From positions 372,001 through 436,000 of the forward strand of contig NZ_CP077092.1 in the NCBI RefSeq assembly GCF_014268585.2: a stretch of DNA of 64,000 nucleotides, written 5' to 3'. This document shows positions 25,485 to 35,329 of this stretch, in pieces (within the stretch, counting starts at the first letter, position 1; each line of letters starts with the position of its first letter). The position numbers were made by a program, and so were the translations under genes. This DNA is from Pseudomonas iranensis. Lineage in GTDB: Bacteria > Pseudomonadota > Gammaproteobacteria > Pseudomonadales > Pseudomonadaceae. The notes under the pieces are model-generated. The model ran no database searches. It was not told the origin of the DNA and saw only the letters and a program-made list of their open reading frames with translations.

Positions 25485-27544
25485 ACGGTTTTTTCACTGG
25501 CATGCCGCCGGCCCGTGACTGGTTTTACGGGGTCCGTACTTTTGCAGCGTCGATGATTGCGCTGTACATCGCCTTGCTCATGCAAATGCCGCGTCCGTAT
25601 TGGGCGATGGCCACGGTGTACATCGTCTCCAGCCCGTTTCTCGGCCCGACCAGCTCCAAAGCGCTGTACCGCGCGGCCGGTACATTTCTCGGCGCAGCGG
25701 CGGCGGTGCTGTTCGTGCCGATGTTCGTGCAGAGCCCCTATGTGCTGGTGGTGGTGATCGCGTTGTGGACCGGCATTCTGCTGTTCATGTCCCTGCATCT
25801 GCGCACGGCCAACAGCTATGCGCTGATGCTGGCCGGTTACACCTTGCCGCTGATTGCCCTGCCGGTGGTGGATAATCCGCTGGCGGTGTGGGACGTAGCC
25901 GAGGCGCGTACCGAAGAGATTTTCCTTGGCATCGCCGTCGCTGCGGTGGTCGGTGCGATGTTCTGGCCGCGTCGGCTGGCGCCGGTGTTCAACGATGCAG
26001 TAAGCAAGTGGTTCGCCGACGCGACGAGCTACAGCCTGAAGTTTCTCAGCCGCGATGTGCAGCCGGAAGAAGTTACCGCGCTGCGCATGGCCATGGTCGC
26101 CAACTTCAACAGCCTCGAGTTGATGATCGGCCAGTTGCCCCACGAAGGCGCGCGGCCACAAACCGTGCGTAACACCAAGGAACTGCGCGGGCGGATGATT
26201 CACCTGTTGCCGGTGATCGATGCCCTCGAGGATTCGCTTTACGCCCTCGAACGCCGCACCCCGGAACTGGTGGAAAAATTCCAGCCGTTGCTGACCGCGA
26301 CCCGGGAATGGCTGGGCCACGCGGACGCCAATCTCGAGCGCTGGCAAGCACTGAGAGATCAACTCGACGCGTTGCAACCGAGCGCCGAAGCGCTGGAGGA
26401 GCGCAAACAGTTGCTGTTCTCCAACGCGATCTACCGCCTCGGTGAATTCATCGATCTGTGGCAGGACTGCCGCAGCCTGCAGGATGCGATCCTGTGCGAG
26501 CGCCAGGACAGCTGGCGCGCGGTCTATCGGCACTGGCGCCTGGGCCGCTTGACGCCGTTCATCGATCGCGGGCTGATGCTCTACTCGGTGACCTCGACCA
26601 TTCTGGCGATCATCGTTGCTTCGGTGCTGTGGATCCTGCTCGGCTGGCCGGACGGCGGCAGCGCGGTGATTCTGGCGGCGGTGGCGTGCAGCTTCTTTGC
26701 CTCGATGGACGACCCGGCGCCGCAGATTTACCGGTTCTTTTTCTGGACCGGGATGTCGGTGCTGTTCGCCAGCCTTTATCTGTTTCTGATTCTGCCCAAC
26801 CTGCACGACTTCCCGATGCTGGTGCTGGCGTTTGCCGTGCCGTTCATTTGCGTCGGCACGCTGACCGTGCAGCCGCGATTCTACCTCGGCATGCTGCTGA
26901 CGCTGGTTAATACCTCGTCGTTCATCAGTATTCAGGGTGCTTACGACGCGGACTTTTTCGCCTTTGCCAACTCCAACCTTGCCGGGCCGCTGGGGCTGTT
27001 GTTCGCCTTTATCTGGACGCTGGTGGCGCGACCGTTCGGCGCCGAGCTGGCGGCCAAGCGTCTGACCCGGTTCAGCTGGAAAGACATCGTCAGCATGACC
27101 GAGCCGGCCAGTCTCGCCGAGCATCGGCATTTGGGCGTGCAGCTGCTCGATCGGCTGATGCAGCACCTGCCGCGTCTTGCCCTGACCGGTCAGGACACCG
27201 GTATTGCCATGCGTGAAGTGCGTGTCGGTCTGAATATGCTCGATCTGCTTGCCTACACCCCGCGCGTCACTGGCGTGCCAAACGCCCTGCTGCGACAAGT
27301 GGTGGGCGAGGTTGGCGAGTATTTCCGCGCCTGCCTCAAAGCCGACGAACGCCTGCCCGCACCGAGCGGTCTGCTGATGACCCTTGATCGCACCCGCCGT
27401 GCGCTGAACGGCCAGGGCGACGATGAAACCCGTCGACACCTGTTGCACGCCTTGAGCGGTCTGCGTCTGGCCTTGCTGCCCGGCGTCGAATTCGTCTCCA
27501 GCGCCGAGCCCGAAGAACCGCTGCCCGATGGAGCGCCCCTATGA
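25481..27544 (+). CDS. FUSC-family (AaeB-like) inner-membrane exporter
   Basis: The protein is 687 aa. Two blocks of about five transmembrane helices, near residues 15-170 and 365-520, are separated by a cytoplasmic region, and a soluble tail follows, as in the p-hydroxybenzoate exporter AaeB and fusaric-acid resistance proteins. The first block starts 'RTFAASMIALYIALLMQMPRPYWAMATVYIV'. TTG 25481 overlaps the MarR stop (TTGA), and I recall that homologues also start MNGFF; ATG 25502 is an alternative. It works with the DUF1656, HlyD and lipoprotein genes that follow with overlapping ends. The substrates are probably aromatic acids. Confidence 0.87.
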   Translation: MNGFFTGMPPARDWFYGVRTFAASMIALYIALLMQMPRPYWAMATVYIVSSPFLGPTSSKALYRAAGTFLGAAAAVLFVPMFVQSPYVLVVVIALWTGILLFMSLHLRTANSYALMLAGYTLPLIALPVVDNPLAVWDVAEARTEEIFLGIAVAAVVGAMFWPRRLAPVFNDAVSKWFADATSYSLKFLSRDVQPEEVTALRMAMVANFNSLELMIGQLPHEGARPQTVRNTKELRGRMIHLLPVIDALEDSLYALERRTPELVEKFQPLLTATREWLGHADANLERWQALRDQLDALQPSAEALEERKQLLFSNAIYRLGEFIDLWQDCRSLQDAILCERQDSWRAVYRHWRLGRLTPFIDRGLMLYSVTSTILAIIVASVLWILLGWPDGGSAVILAAVACSFFASMDDPAPQIYRFFFWTGMSVLFASLYLFLILPNLHDFPMLVLAFAVPFICVGTLTVQPRFYLGMLLTLVNTSSFISIQGAYDADFFAFANSNLAGPLGLLFAFIWTLVARPFGAELAAKRLTRFSWKDIVSMTEPASLAEHRHLGVQLLDRLMQHLPRLALTGQDTGIAMREVRVGLNMLDLLAYTPRVTGVPNALLRQVVGEVGEYFRACLKADERLPAPSGLLMTLDRTRRALNGQGDDETRRHLLHALSGLRLALLPGVEFVSSAEPEEPLPDGAPL

Positions 27545-27750
27545 TCGGTGATCTGGATATCAGCGGCATCTTCCTGCCGACCCTGCTGGTGCTGATGGGC
27601 ATCACTTACGTGCTGTTTTTGTTGGTGCATGGCGTGCTGCAACGCCTGCACTTTTACCGTCTGGTCTGGCACCGGGCATTGTTCAACGTGGCGCTCTACG
27701 CCGTGCTGCTGTACGGCGTGGACTCACTCAGTCGATACCTGATGACATGA
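27541..27750 (+). CDS. DUF1656 small membrane protein (AaeX-like)
   Basis: The protein is 69 aa with two hydrophobic helices ('GIFLPTLLVLMGITYVLFLLVHGVL' and 'VALYAVLLYGV'). The conserved 'RLHFYRLVWHRALFNVALYAVLLYGV' pattern is the DUF1656 family, which occurs next to FUSC exporters as AaeX does in E. coli. Its ends overlap both neighbours by four bases (ATGA), so translation is coupled. Its exact role in the pump is not known. Confidence 0.87.
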   Translation: MIGDLDISGIFLPTLLVLMGITYVLFLLVHGVLQRLHFYRLVWHRALFNVALYAVLLYGVDSLSRYLMT

Positions 27751-28634
27751 AAAAACCGTTTCTGACCATCGGTCGCGTGGTCCTGACCCTGCTGATCGTG
27801 ACTTTTGCCGTTGTCCTCGTCTGGCGCATGGTGATGTATTACATGTTCGCGCCGTGGACGCGCGACGGCCACATTCGCGCCGACATCATCCAGATCGCCC
27901 CGGACGTGTCCGGGTTGATCCAGCAGGTCGAGGTAAAGGACAACCAGTTGATCAAGCGTGGCCAGGTGCTGTTCAGCATCGACCAGGATCGCTTCAAACT
28001 GGCCCTGCGCCAGGCCAAGGCCGCCGTTGCCGATCGCGAAGAAACCCTCGCCCAGGCCCAGCGTGAAGCCAAGCGTAACCGTGGCCTCGGCAATCTGGTG
28101 CCGGCCGAACAGCTGGAAGAAAGCCAGTCGCGCGTCGCCCGTGCACAGTCGGCATTGGCCGAGGCGTTGGTGGCGGTCGACAGTGCGCAGCTCAACCTCG
28201 ATCGCTCGGTGATCCGCAGCCCGGTCGACGGTTACGTCAACGACCGCGCGCCGCGTCCGCAGGAATTCGTCACCGCCGGGCGCCCGGTGTTGTCGGTGGT
28301 CGACAGCAACTCCTTCCACATCGACGGCTATTTTGAAGAAACCAAACTCGACGGCATCCACGTCGGGCAATCGGTGGATATTCGCGTGATCGGCGACCGC
28401 GCGCGGTTGCGCGGACATGTCGAAAGTATCGTCGCCGGCATCGAAGACCGCGACCGCACCAGCGGCAGCAACCTGCTGCCCAACGTCAACCCGGCGTTCA
28501 GTTGGGTGCGCCTGGCGCAGCGGATTCCGGTGCGCATCGCTTTTGATGAGGTGCCGGCCGACTTCCGCATGATCGCCGGGCGTACCGCCACCGTGTCGAT
28601 CATCGACGACCAGCATGAGGAGTCGCAGCCATGA
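27747..28634 (+). CDS. HlyD/AaeA-type periplasmic adaptor of the FUSC exporter
   Basis: This 295-aa protein has an N-terminal anchor helix ('VVLTLLIVTFAVVLVWRMVMYYMFAPWTRDGHIRAD'). 'APWTRDGHIRAD' is the mark of the AaeA group. Lipoyl halves surround a short coiled coil ('DVSGLIQQVEVKDNQLIKRGQVLFSID', 'IRSPVDGYVNDRAPRPQEFV'). The gene overlaps the one before and the one after it by four bases. It connects the FUSC pump to the outer-membrane lipoprotein. Confidence 0.9.
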   Translation: MKKPFLTIGRVVLTLLIVTFAVVLVWRMVMYYMFAPWTRDGHIRADIIQIAPDVSGLIQQVEVKDNQLIKRGQVLFSIDQDRFKLALRQAKAAVADREETLAQAQREAKRNRGLGNLVPAEQLEESQSRVARAQSALAEALVAVDSAQLNLDRSVIRSPVDGYVNDRAPRPQEFVTAGRPVLSVVDSNSFHIDGYFEETKLDGIHVGQSVDIRVIGDRARLRGHVESIVAGIEDRDRTSGSNLLPNVNPAFSWVRLAQRIPVRIAFDEVPADFRMIAGRTATVSIIDDQHEESQP

Positions 28635-30073
28635 GCAGGGCCTGGTTGATCGCCGGGTTGGGCGTGATGCTCTCGGCCTGTCAGATGGTCGGCCCGGATT
28701 ATCAGGTGCCCGCCGACGCGGCGGTGCAGCGCAAGGATATTCAGGGTGAGCTGGCAGTCGCCGGCAAACCGGTGGTCTCGGCGCCGGTGCCGGCGGACTG
28801 GTGGCGGCTGTATAAAGACCCGCGCCTCGATCAACTGGTGCAGCAGGCCATGGCTTCCAATACCGACCTGCGCGTGGCGGCGGCGAACCTGTCGAGGGCA
28901 CGTGCTCAGGTGGATGAAGCCGAGGCCGCTGGCGGCTGGAGCGGCGGGGTGAAAATGGGCGCGCAACGTTTGCAGGAATCCGGTCAGGCGTTCCTGCTGC
29001 CGGAGAAAGTCCCGGTGGCCAACATTGCCGATATCGGCATCAGCGCTTCGTACCAGTTCGACCTGTGGGGCACCTTGCAACGCGGCATCGAAGCGGCCAA
29101 AGCCAATGCCGATGCGACTCAGGCCGCAGCCGACACGGCGCGTATCACCTTGGTGGCGGACGTGGTTCGCGCCTATACGCAAGTCTGCGCAGCCAACGAA
29201 GAGCGGGAAATCGCCGAGCACTCTCTCGACCTGCAATCGCAGAGCACCACGCTGATCCAGCGTCTGCGCGATGCCGGGCGTGGTGACGAGACTCAGGTCA
29301 CCCGTTCGCAGACCCAATTCAAATCCCTGCGCGCCGACTTGCCGCGCTATGAAGCAGCGCGTCAGGCCGGGCTGTTTCGTTTGTCGATGCTGCTGGCCAA
29401 ACCGGTCGAACAGTTGCCGGCAGGTACCGCCAGTTGCGCCGAGTTGCCGAAGATCGCGCAACTGGTGCCGGTCGGTGACGGCGCTGCGCTGCTCAAGCGC
29501 CGCCCGGATATTCGTCAGGCCGAGCGGCGTCTTGCAGCGGCAACCGCCGGCATCGGCATCGCCACCGGTGAGCTGTACCCGGACATCAGCATCGGCGCGA
29601 CCATCGGCACCGTCGGCATCATTGATGACCTCGGCGATCCGTCGACCAACCGCTGGGGCTTTGGCCCGTCGCTGAGCTGGAAAGTACCGACCAACGGCGC
29701 CCGTGCGCGCATTCGTGAAGCCGAGGCCAACACTCAAGGCGCGCTGGCGCATTTCGACGGCGTGGTGCTCAACGCCATCCGCGAAACGCAGACCGGTCTG
29801 GCCCAGTACAGCGCCTTGCTGCAACGCCGCGATGCGCTGGCCGAAGCCGAGCAGTCGGCCAAGCTCGCCGCCGAGCAGACGCACCGCTTCTTCCAGGCCG
29901 GCCGCGAGTCGTTCCTTGCCGACCTGCAAGCAACCCGCACCTACACCGATGTCACCGCGCAACTGGCCGCCGCCAACACCCAGGTCGCGATGAGCCAGAT
30001 CGATTTGTTCCTCGCCCTGGGCGGTGGCTGGGAAAGCGGACGAACGAACACCTCGAGCGCCAGCAAACCCTGA
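28631..30073 (+). CDS. NodT/OprM-type outer-membrane efflux lipoprotein of the FUSC system
   Basis: The protein is 480 aa. A short signal peptide ends in the lipobox LSAC with the lipid-carrying Cys at residue 17, followed by QMVGPDYQVP, the usual mature start of this channel family. The two efflux repeats are present ('DWWRLYKDPRLDQLVQQAMASNTDLRVAAANL', 'LLKRRPDIRQAERRLAAATAGIGIA'). It is the last gene of the marR-FUSC operon. Its normal 17-residue leader shows how long the REP-interrupted leader of the paralogue at 21000 is. Confidence 0.9.
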   Translation: MSRAWLIAGLGVMLSACQMVGPDYQVPADAAVQRKDIQGELAVAGKPVVSAPVPADWWRLYKDPRLDQLVQQAMASNTDLRVAAANLSRARAQVDEAEAAGGWSGGVKMGAQRLQESGQAFLLPEKVPVANIADIGISASYQFDLWGTLQRGIEAAKANADATQAAADTARITLVADVVRAYTQVCAANEEREIAEHSLDLQSQSTTLIQRLRDAGRGDETQVTRSQTQFKSLRADLPRYEAARQAGLFRLSMLLAKPVEQLPAGTASCAELPKIAQLVPVGDGAALLKRRPDIRQAERRLAAATAGIGIATGELYPDISIGATIGTVGIIDDLGDPSTNRWGFGPSLSWKVPTNGARARIREAEANTQGALAHFDGVVLNAIRETQTGLAQYSALLQRRDALAEAEQSAKLAAEQTHRFFQAGRESFLADLQATRTYTDVTAQLAAANTQVAMSQIDLFLALGGGWESGRTNTSSASKP

Positions 30074-30166
30074 GGCCGTTGCTATGCTTTGAAGTGTTGG
30101 AGGGGCGCCCCATGCCAAGCGCTCCTGCAATGCACATTGCTAGTGCTGGTCCAGGGGAAACCAATA

Positions 30167-30802
30167 ATGAAAAACCCTTACGCTCTCGGCTTCTGGTGCG
30201 CTCTGGTGGCACTGGTGCTGCTCTCGGCCACGTATTTCTACGGGATCATGCTGGCCCACCAGATCGATACGGCGATGATCTTCCTCGACAGCGCCGTTGC
30301 GCTGATCGCGGTGATGGCGATCGTCGTCGTCGCGTGGACCTCGATTCAGCTGCAACGGGTCAAGAAGCGCCAGCTCGAACGCGGCAAGATGCTCGTGCTG
30401 ATCTGGGATACCAAAGTCGCCCTGCGCCGCGTCGAGACCGTGTTCGACCGCTATTTCTGGGGCAGCTACTGGCAGCCCGGGCGAACCTTCGCCGAAGTCA
30501 TGGGCGAGCTCACCGGCACGCCGCTGGAAAAAAGCCTCGAAGCCCTGAAGAAGCAATGCCTGGAACTCGACAAGCAGATCGCCGATGACGGCTGGCACTG
30601 GCTGAACAACGCCCGCGAGCTGTCCGACGTCGCCACGGCCATGGCTCGTGAACGCTATCAGCTGGATTTCTGCGATGTGCGAGCGGATACCACCGGCGGG
30701 GCGGTGATCGATCGCGACTTTGAAGTGCTGGTGTATACCTGGACCGCGCGGCTGAAGAGCTTTGATCATCAGCTGAATGAAATCGAGGTTCAGTATTCCT
30801 GA
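30167..30802 (+). CDS. Uncharacterised two-helix inner-membrane protein
   Basis: The protein is 211 aa. Two hydrophobic segments lie near the N-terminus (about residues 6-28 and 36-60), followed by a soluble, charged domain of about 150 residues beginning 'QRVKKRQLERGKMLVLIWDTK'. ATG 30167 has AGGGG nine bases upstream; the longer frame from 30089 lacks a ribosome site and adds an unlikely tail. I do not recognise a family. It is a single gene between the efflux operon and a REP hairpin. Confidence 0.7.
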   Translation: MKNPYALGFWCALVALVLLSATYFYGIMLAHQIDTAMIFLDSAVALIAVMAIVVVAWTSIQLQRVKKRQLERGKMLVLIWDTKVALRRVETVFDRYFWGSYWQPGRTFAEVMGELTGTPLEKSLEALKKQCLELDKQIADDGWHWLNNARELSDVATAMARERYQLDFCDVRADTTGGAVIDRDFEVLVYTWTARLKSFDHQLNEIEVQYS

Positions 30803-30821
30803 TTTGCTGTGAATCCACCGA

Positions 30822-30893
30822 CCTCTTCGCGAGCAGGCTCGCTCCCACAAGTACAGCACTGTCCCGGTGGGAGCGAGCCTGCTCGCGAAGAGG
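30822..30893. repeat. REP hairpin pair (family 1), long stem
   Basis: Perfect 27-bp arms at 30822-30848 and 30867-30893 extend the core outward with CCTCTTCGC, like the copy at 17102. The element is 20 bp after the stop of the 30167 gene. Confidence 0.92.
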
Positions 30894-31093
30894 CCCGCAA
30901 AAACACTGAAACTCTTCGCTCCTGCCGACTGTCCATTCCCCCCATAGACACTCTTTAACCTTTAAACATTGGGCCGTCGTCCGCGCCCGGTGCTAATCTC
31001 CACCGCTTAATTGCGCACAGTCGAGCCGCGACCCGATCCCGGGTTCAAGGAAGACGACTTCATCCACAGCCACGGAAACCGATCAGGTCATTC

Positions 31094-32599
31094 ATGAATA
31101 AATCAGCAGGCGTGCTTCTCGGAATTGTTGTTGCCATTGGCGCGATCAGCGCAGGCGGGGCCTGGTACACCGGGACCAAGATCGAAGGCGTGCTGAACAA
31201 CGCCGTGACCAATGCCAACAAAGAGTTGCAGACCGCCATGGCCGGCTCCAACGGCACCGCGTCGCTGGAACTGGTGTCGCTGGAACGCCACACCTTCACC
31301 AGCACCGCGCACTATCGCCTCAAGGGCGAAGGCGAAATGTTCGGTGATGCGCCGGTCGAGCTGCTGTTTGTCGACCACATCGAGCACGGCCCGCTGCCGT
31401 TCTCGCGTCTGGTTTCGCTGAAGTGGCTGCCGGTCATGGCCACCAGCAACTACGAGCTGGAAAAGAGCCCGTCCACGGAAAAATGGTTCGCCGCCACCAA
31501 CGGCGCCGCGCCGCTCAAGGGCGTGACCAACATCGGTTACGACGAATCGACCACCAGCACTCTGAATCTGGTGCCGTTCGAAACTGCGCTGGATGAGCAA
31601 TCGAGCCTGAAGTTTTCCGGTCTGAGCATGGACATCGCCGCCAGCGCCCAGGCGCAGAAGGTCAAGGCCGACGGCTACATGGACAACCTGAAACTGGTCA
31701 CCGTGTCGGAAGACCAGGCGCCGGTGCAGGTCGAGCTCAACGGCCTGACCCTGGCCAGCAACCTCGCCAAGAGCAGCTACGGCTACTACACCGGGGAAAA
31801 CACCCTGGAAGTGACCAGCAGCAAAACTACCTTCGGCGCCAAGCCGATGGTGCTGGGCGTGAAGAACTTCGAAATGAAGAACCGCACCGAAGAAAACGGC
31901 AGCAACGCCTCGGGCCGCGCCGACTACAAAATCGGCGAAGTAACGCTCAATGACAAGAAAGTCGGTTCGGCGGCCATGGCCATGAGCCTGAAGAACCTCG
32001 ACATTCCATCGACCATGTCGCTGATGCAGATCTACCAGACCAAATTGCAGCCATACGAAAAAGCTGCCGCCGAGGCCGCCGCGCAGGGTCTGCCGGCACC
32101 GGAGCTGAACCTGACCGAAGCGGAAAACGCCCAGGTCAAAGCCGATCTGCAGAAGCTGCTGGCTGCCGGCCCGCAACTGGCGCTGGAGAACCTGTCGTTC
32201 AACACCGCCAACGGTGAAAGCCGCGCCAATCTGGTGATCGACCTGACCAAGCCGCAATCGATGGATCTGCCGCCGGATCAACTCGGCAAGCAACTGATCG
32301 CGCTGCTCGACCTGAATATCCAGGTGTCCAAACCCATGCTGGTCGATCTGCTCAACGTGCAGGCGCAGCTCGATGGCCAGACTGACGCCAAAGCCATCGT
32401 CGATCAGTCCAAGGAAGCGGCGGACATGTTCGCCGGCATGGCGGTCGGCTCGCAATTGGCTGTCGCCGACGGCACCAACGTGGTGACCAAACTGCATTAC
32501 GCGGCCAATCAGGTCGAATTCAACGGCCAGAAAATGACCGTCGAGCAGTTCATCGGCTTCCTCATGAGCAAGTTTGCCGGCGTCACCCAAGAGCAATAA
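31094..32599 (+). CDS. YdgA-like DUF945 family envelope protein
   Basis: The protein is 501 aa. It starts with a membrane-anchoring or signal helix ('AGVLLGIVVAIGAISAGGAWYTGTKIE') and then a long periplasmic domain typical of DUF945/YdgA proteins: an alternating beta-rich region and a late helical part with 'AAAEAAAQGLPAPELNLTEAENAQVKADLQKLL'. The family is widespread but poorly understood. It is a single gene, with a strong terminator 22 bp after the stop codon. Confidence 0.82.
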   Translation: MNKSAGVLLGIVVAIGAISAGGAWYTGTKIEGVLNNAVTNANKELQTAMAGSNGTASLELVSLERHTFTSTAHYRLKGEGEMFGDAPVELLFVDHIEHGPLPFSRLVSLKWLPVMATSNYELEKSPSTEKWFAATNGAAPLKGVTNIGYDESTTSTLNLVPFETALDEQSSLKFSGLSMDIAASAQAQKVKADGYMDNLKLVTVSEDQAPVQVELNGLTLASNLAKSSYGYYTGENTLEVTSSKTTFGAKPMVLGVKNFEMKNRTEENGSNASGRADYKIGEVTLNDKKVGSAAMAMSLKNLDIPSTMSLMQIYQTKLQPYEKAAAEAAAQGLPAPELNLTEAENAQVKADLQKLLAAGPQLALENLSFNTANGESRANLVIDLTKPQSMDLPPDQLGKQLIALLDLNIQVSKPMLVDLLNVQAQLDGQTDAKAIVDQSKEAADMFAGMAVGSQLAVADGTNVVTKLHYAANQVEFNGQKMTVEQFIGFLMSKFAGVTQEQ

Positions 32600-32621
32600 G
32601 CCCAACCGCGCGCCCTCCAGA

Positions 32622-32657
32622 CGCCCGGCCCCTGTGTGAACAGGCGCCGGGCGTTTT
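32622..32657 (+). terminator. Intrinsic terminator after the DUF945 gene
   Basis: CGCCCGGC (32622-32629) pairs with GCCGGGCG (32646-32653), followed directly by TTTT. It lies 22 bp after the stop codon, so it ends that transcript and insulates pgaA. Confidence 0.8.
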
Positions 32658-32836
32658 GCTGTACGGGTTTTGTACATGCGTGCCGATTCTGAACAATTAT
32701 TGCGTTGTGAAAATTCGACTACGCTTGCGTGCAGACTGCCTCACCAAGCTTGGCCGAGGGCTGTCATTGTCGGCCACCGTTACGAATGGGCAAGGAGGGC
32801 ATTGCGACCCGGCTGGCCATGTAAGGATGCTGACAA

Positions 32837-35317
32837 ATGCCGCGTATTGATGGCCCTGTATTACATCGTGGTTTGCGCCCTTTGTTCCGATTCGCCCTGT
32901 GCAGCCAGTTGCTCTGGCCAGTGCTGGCGTTGGCCGACACACCCTACGACGAGATGGTGCGCGATGCCCGCGCCGGGCATTACACGCCTGCGCTGACGGT
33001 TTTGCGTCAGGTGCCGCCGGGCCAGGCCAGCGACGGCCAGGTCAGCGATCACCTGCAAATCGCCAGTTGGGCCGGGCTCGATGCCGAAGTGGTCAAGGTC
33101 TATGAAACCCAAGGTCGCGACCGCGTCCTGCCGGTGCAGGCACTGACCGCCGCCGCGCGTGCCTATCGCAACCTCAAGCGCTGGGATCAGGCCACCCAGG
33201 TCTACAACAAAGCGCTGGCGCTGGAGCCGGACAACGCTGACCTGCAACTGGGCCTCGCGCTGACTCAGGCCGATGCTGGCAAGCCCGATCAGGCCGTCAC
33301 CCGCGCGCAGGCGCTGGTTGCCGCCAAACCCGACGATCCGTCGCGCCGCCTGGCCTTGGGCTATGCCCTCGGTCGCGCCGGCAAACAGTACGATGCGCTG
33401 TTTGAATTCGATCAAGCCTTCATCCGCGCCGGCAACAAACCGGAAGTCGCCCGCGAGTACGTGGTCGCCCTGCAAAAGGCCCGTCTGCCTGAACCGGCGC
33501 TGCGTCTGGCCAGTCAACGACCCGGCCTGATTGATCCGGTGACCTTGCGCCGCCTGGAAGGCGATCTCGCCGCCGAACGCGTGCGCCTCGCCGAACTGGC
33601 CACGCGCAGCGAGAAGGAACGCTACGTCATTGCCGACCGCGCGCTGGCCGATTACGACAAATTGCTCGCGACCTGGACCCCTGACGCCACTGCTCACGAC
33701 GACGTGACGCGCTGGCGCATCGACCGCATGGGCGCGCTCAAGGCCCGCGCGCGCACTGCCGACGTCATCAGTGAATACCAGAAACTGCAAGCCGAGGGTG
33801 TGGAGATTCCGACTTACGCCTTGCGTTGGGTGGCGGCGTCTTATCTGGATCAACGCGAGCCTGAGATTGCCACCGATCTGTATCGCCAGGTGCTTTCGGC
33901 GCCGGACGCCGATGTCGGTGATCGTCTTGAGGACACCACTGCGCTGTACTACTCGCTGCTGGAAAGCGACCGCGCCGATGAGGCGCGCAAGGTCGCCGAA
34001 GACGCAGCGAAAGCGCAGCGTCCGCGCGTCGAGCTCAAGGGCTTGCCGATCGGCAACCCCAACGACGAATGGATGGACGCCCAGCAACTCGCCGCCCAGG
34101 CCGGTACCTACGGTTCCGATCTTCCGCACGGCGAAGAGCGTTTGCAGACGCTGGTCGATCAGGCGCCGGGCAACCTTGGCTTGCGTCTGGCCCAGGCCGA
34201 TCTCTACCTCGCCCGCCAGATGCCGCGCCGCGCGGAAAGCCAGCTCAAGGAAACCGAGAGCATGGCGCCCCGCGATGCCGGCCTGGAGGTCGCGCAGGCG
34301 CGCACCGCGATGGAGTTGCAGGAGTGGCGGCAGAACGATGCACTGGTCGACGACGTGGTCGCGCGCTATCCGGACAACCGCCAGGTGCAGCGCCTGGCTC
34401 GCGAACGGGAAGTGCATGACATGGCCGAACTGCGCGTCGAAGCCTACGGCGGCAAGGCCAACGGTGGCGGCAGCGGCGATGCCGGTGCGGTCAGCGGCAG
34501 CCGTGATTTCGGTATCCAGAGCACCCTTTACAGCCCACCGATCAACGAAGACTGGCGCGTGTTCGCCGGTGCCGGTTATGCCACCGGTGATTTCGCCGAA
34601 GGCACCGGTCACCATCGCTTCCAGCGCGTCGGCCTGGAACGGCGCACCCGTGACATGACCCTCGAAGCCGAGGTGTCGAATCACGATTACGGCTTCGGTG
34701 ACAAACAGGGCGCGCGCCTGGCGATTGCCCGCGACATCAACGATCACTGGCAGTACGGCGGCAGCCTCGAATACCTCTCGGCGGAAACGCCGTTGCGCGC
34801 GCTCAACAGCGACATCAAGGCTAACGGCGGCAGTGCGTTCCTGCGCTGGCGCGCCAACGAAAGCCGCGAGTGGCGCGTGTCGGTCAGCCCGTCGCACTTC
34901 AGCGATGGCAACAATCGCGTCGAAGCCCTGGTGACCGGGCGCGAGGGCATTTACACCGCGCCGAACATTCAGGTCGACGCCGGCCTGGAAGTCGGCACCA
35001 GCCACAACTCGAAATCCGACGACGTGCCGTACTTCAACCCGAAATCGGACTTCAGCGTGATGCCGCTGGTCAACGTCAATCACGTGCTCTACCACCGCTA
35101 CGAGACTTCCTGGAGCCAGCAATTTCAGGCCGGCGCGGGCACCTACAGCCAGCGCGACCACGGCACCGGCGGCATGGCATTGCTCGGTTACGGCCAACGG
35201 TACGCCTGGAACGACGTGTTCGATGTGGGCGGCATGTTCAGTGTGATCAACCGGCCTTACGACGGTGATCGGGAAACTGATCTGCGTCTGCTCGTCGACC
35301 TCACTTTCCGCTTCTAG
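32837..35317 (+). CDS. pgaA: PNAG outer-membrane export porin
   Basis: The protein is 826 aa. A signal peptide (around 'FRFALCSQLLWPVLALA') is followed by TPR-like helical repeats over about residues 35-510 ('WDQATQVYNKALALEPDNADLQLGLAL'). A C-terminal beta-barrel with alternating aromatic strands ends in Phe ('LVDLTFRF'). This layout matches PgaA, which binds de-N-acetylated poly-beta-1,6-GlcNAc and passes it through the outer membrane. ATG 32837 has AAGGAT upstream. It is the first of four pga genes with gaps of 12 bp or less or short overlaps. Confidence 0.93.
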   Translation: MPRIDGPVLHRGLRPLFRFALCSQLLWPVLALADTPYDEMVRDARAGHYTPALTVLRQVPPGQASDGQVSDHLQIASWAGLDAEVVKVYETQGRDRVLPVQALTAAARAYRNLKRWDQATQVYNKALALEPDNADLQLGLALTQADAGKPDQAVTRAQALVAAKPDDPSRRLALGYALGRAGKQYDALFEFDQAFIRAGNKPEVAREYVVALQKARLPEPALRLASQRPGLIDPVTLRRLEGDLAAERVRLAELATRSEKERYVIADRALADYDKLLATWTPDATAHDDVTRWRIDRMGALKARARTADVISEYQKLQAEGVEIPTYALRWVAASYLDQREPEIATDLYRQVLSAPDADVGDRLEDTTALYYSLLESDRADEARKVAEDAAKAQRPRVELKGLPIGNPNDEWMDAQQLAAQAGTYGSDLPHGEERLQTLVDQAPGNLGLRLAQADLYLARQMPRRAESQLKETESMAPRDAGLEVAQARTAMELQEWRQNDALVDDVVARYPDNRQVQRLAREREVHDMAELRVEAYGGKANGGGSGDAGAVSGSRDFGIQSTLYSPPINEDWRVFAGAGYATGDFAEGTGHHRFQRVGLERRTRDMTLEAEVSNHDYGFGDKQGARLAIARDINDHWQYGGSLEYLSAETPLRALNSDIKANGGSAFLRWRANESREWRVSVSPSHFSDGNNRVEALVTGREGIYTAPNIQVDAGLEVGTSHNSKSDDVPYFNPKSDFSVMPLVNVNHVLYHRYETSWSQQFQAGAGTYSQRDHGTGGMALLGYGQRYAWNDVFDVGGMFSVINRPYDGDRETDLRLLVDLTFRF

Positions 35318-35329
35318 AAGAGTTTGAAG

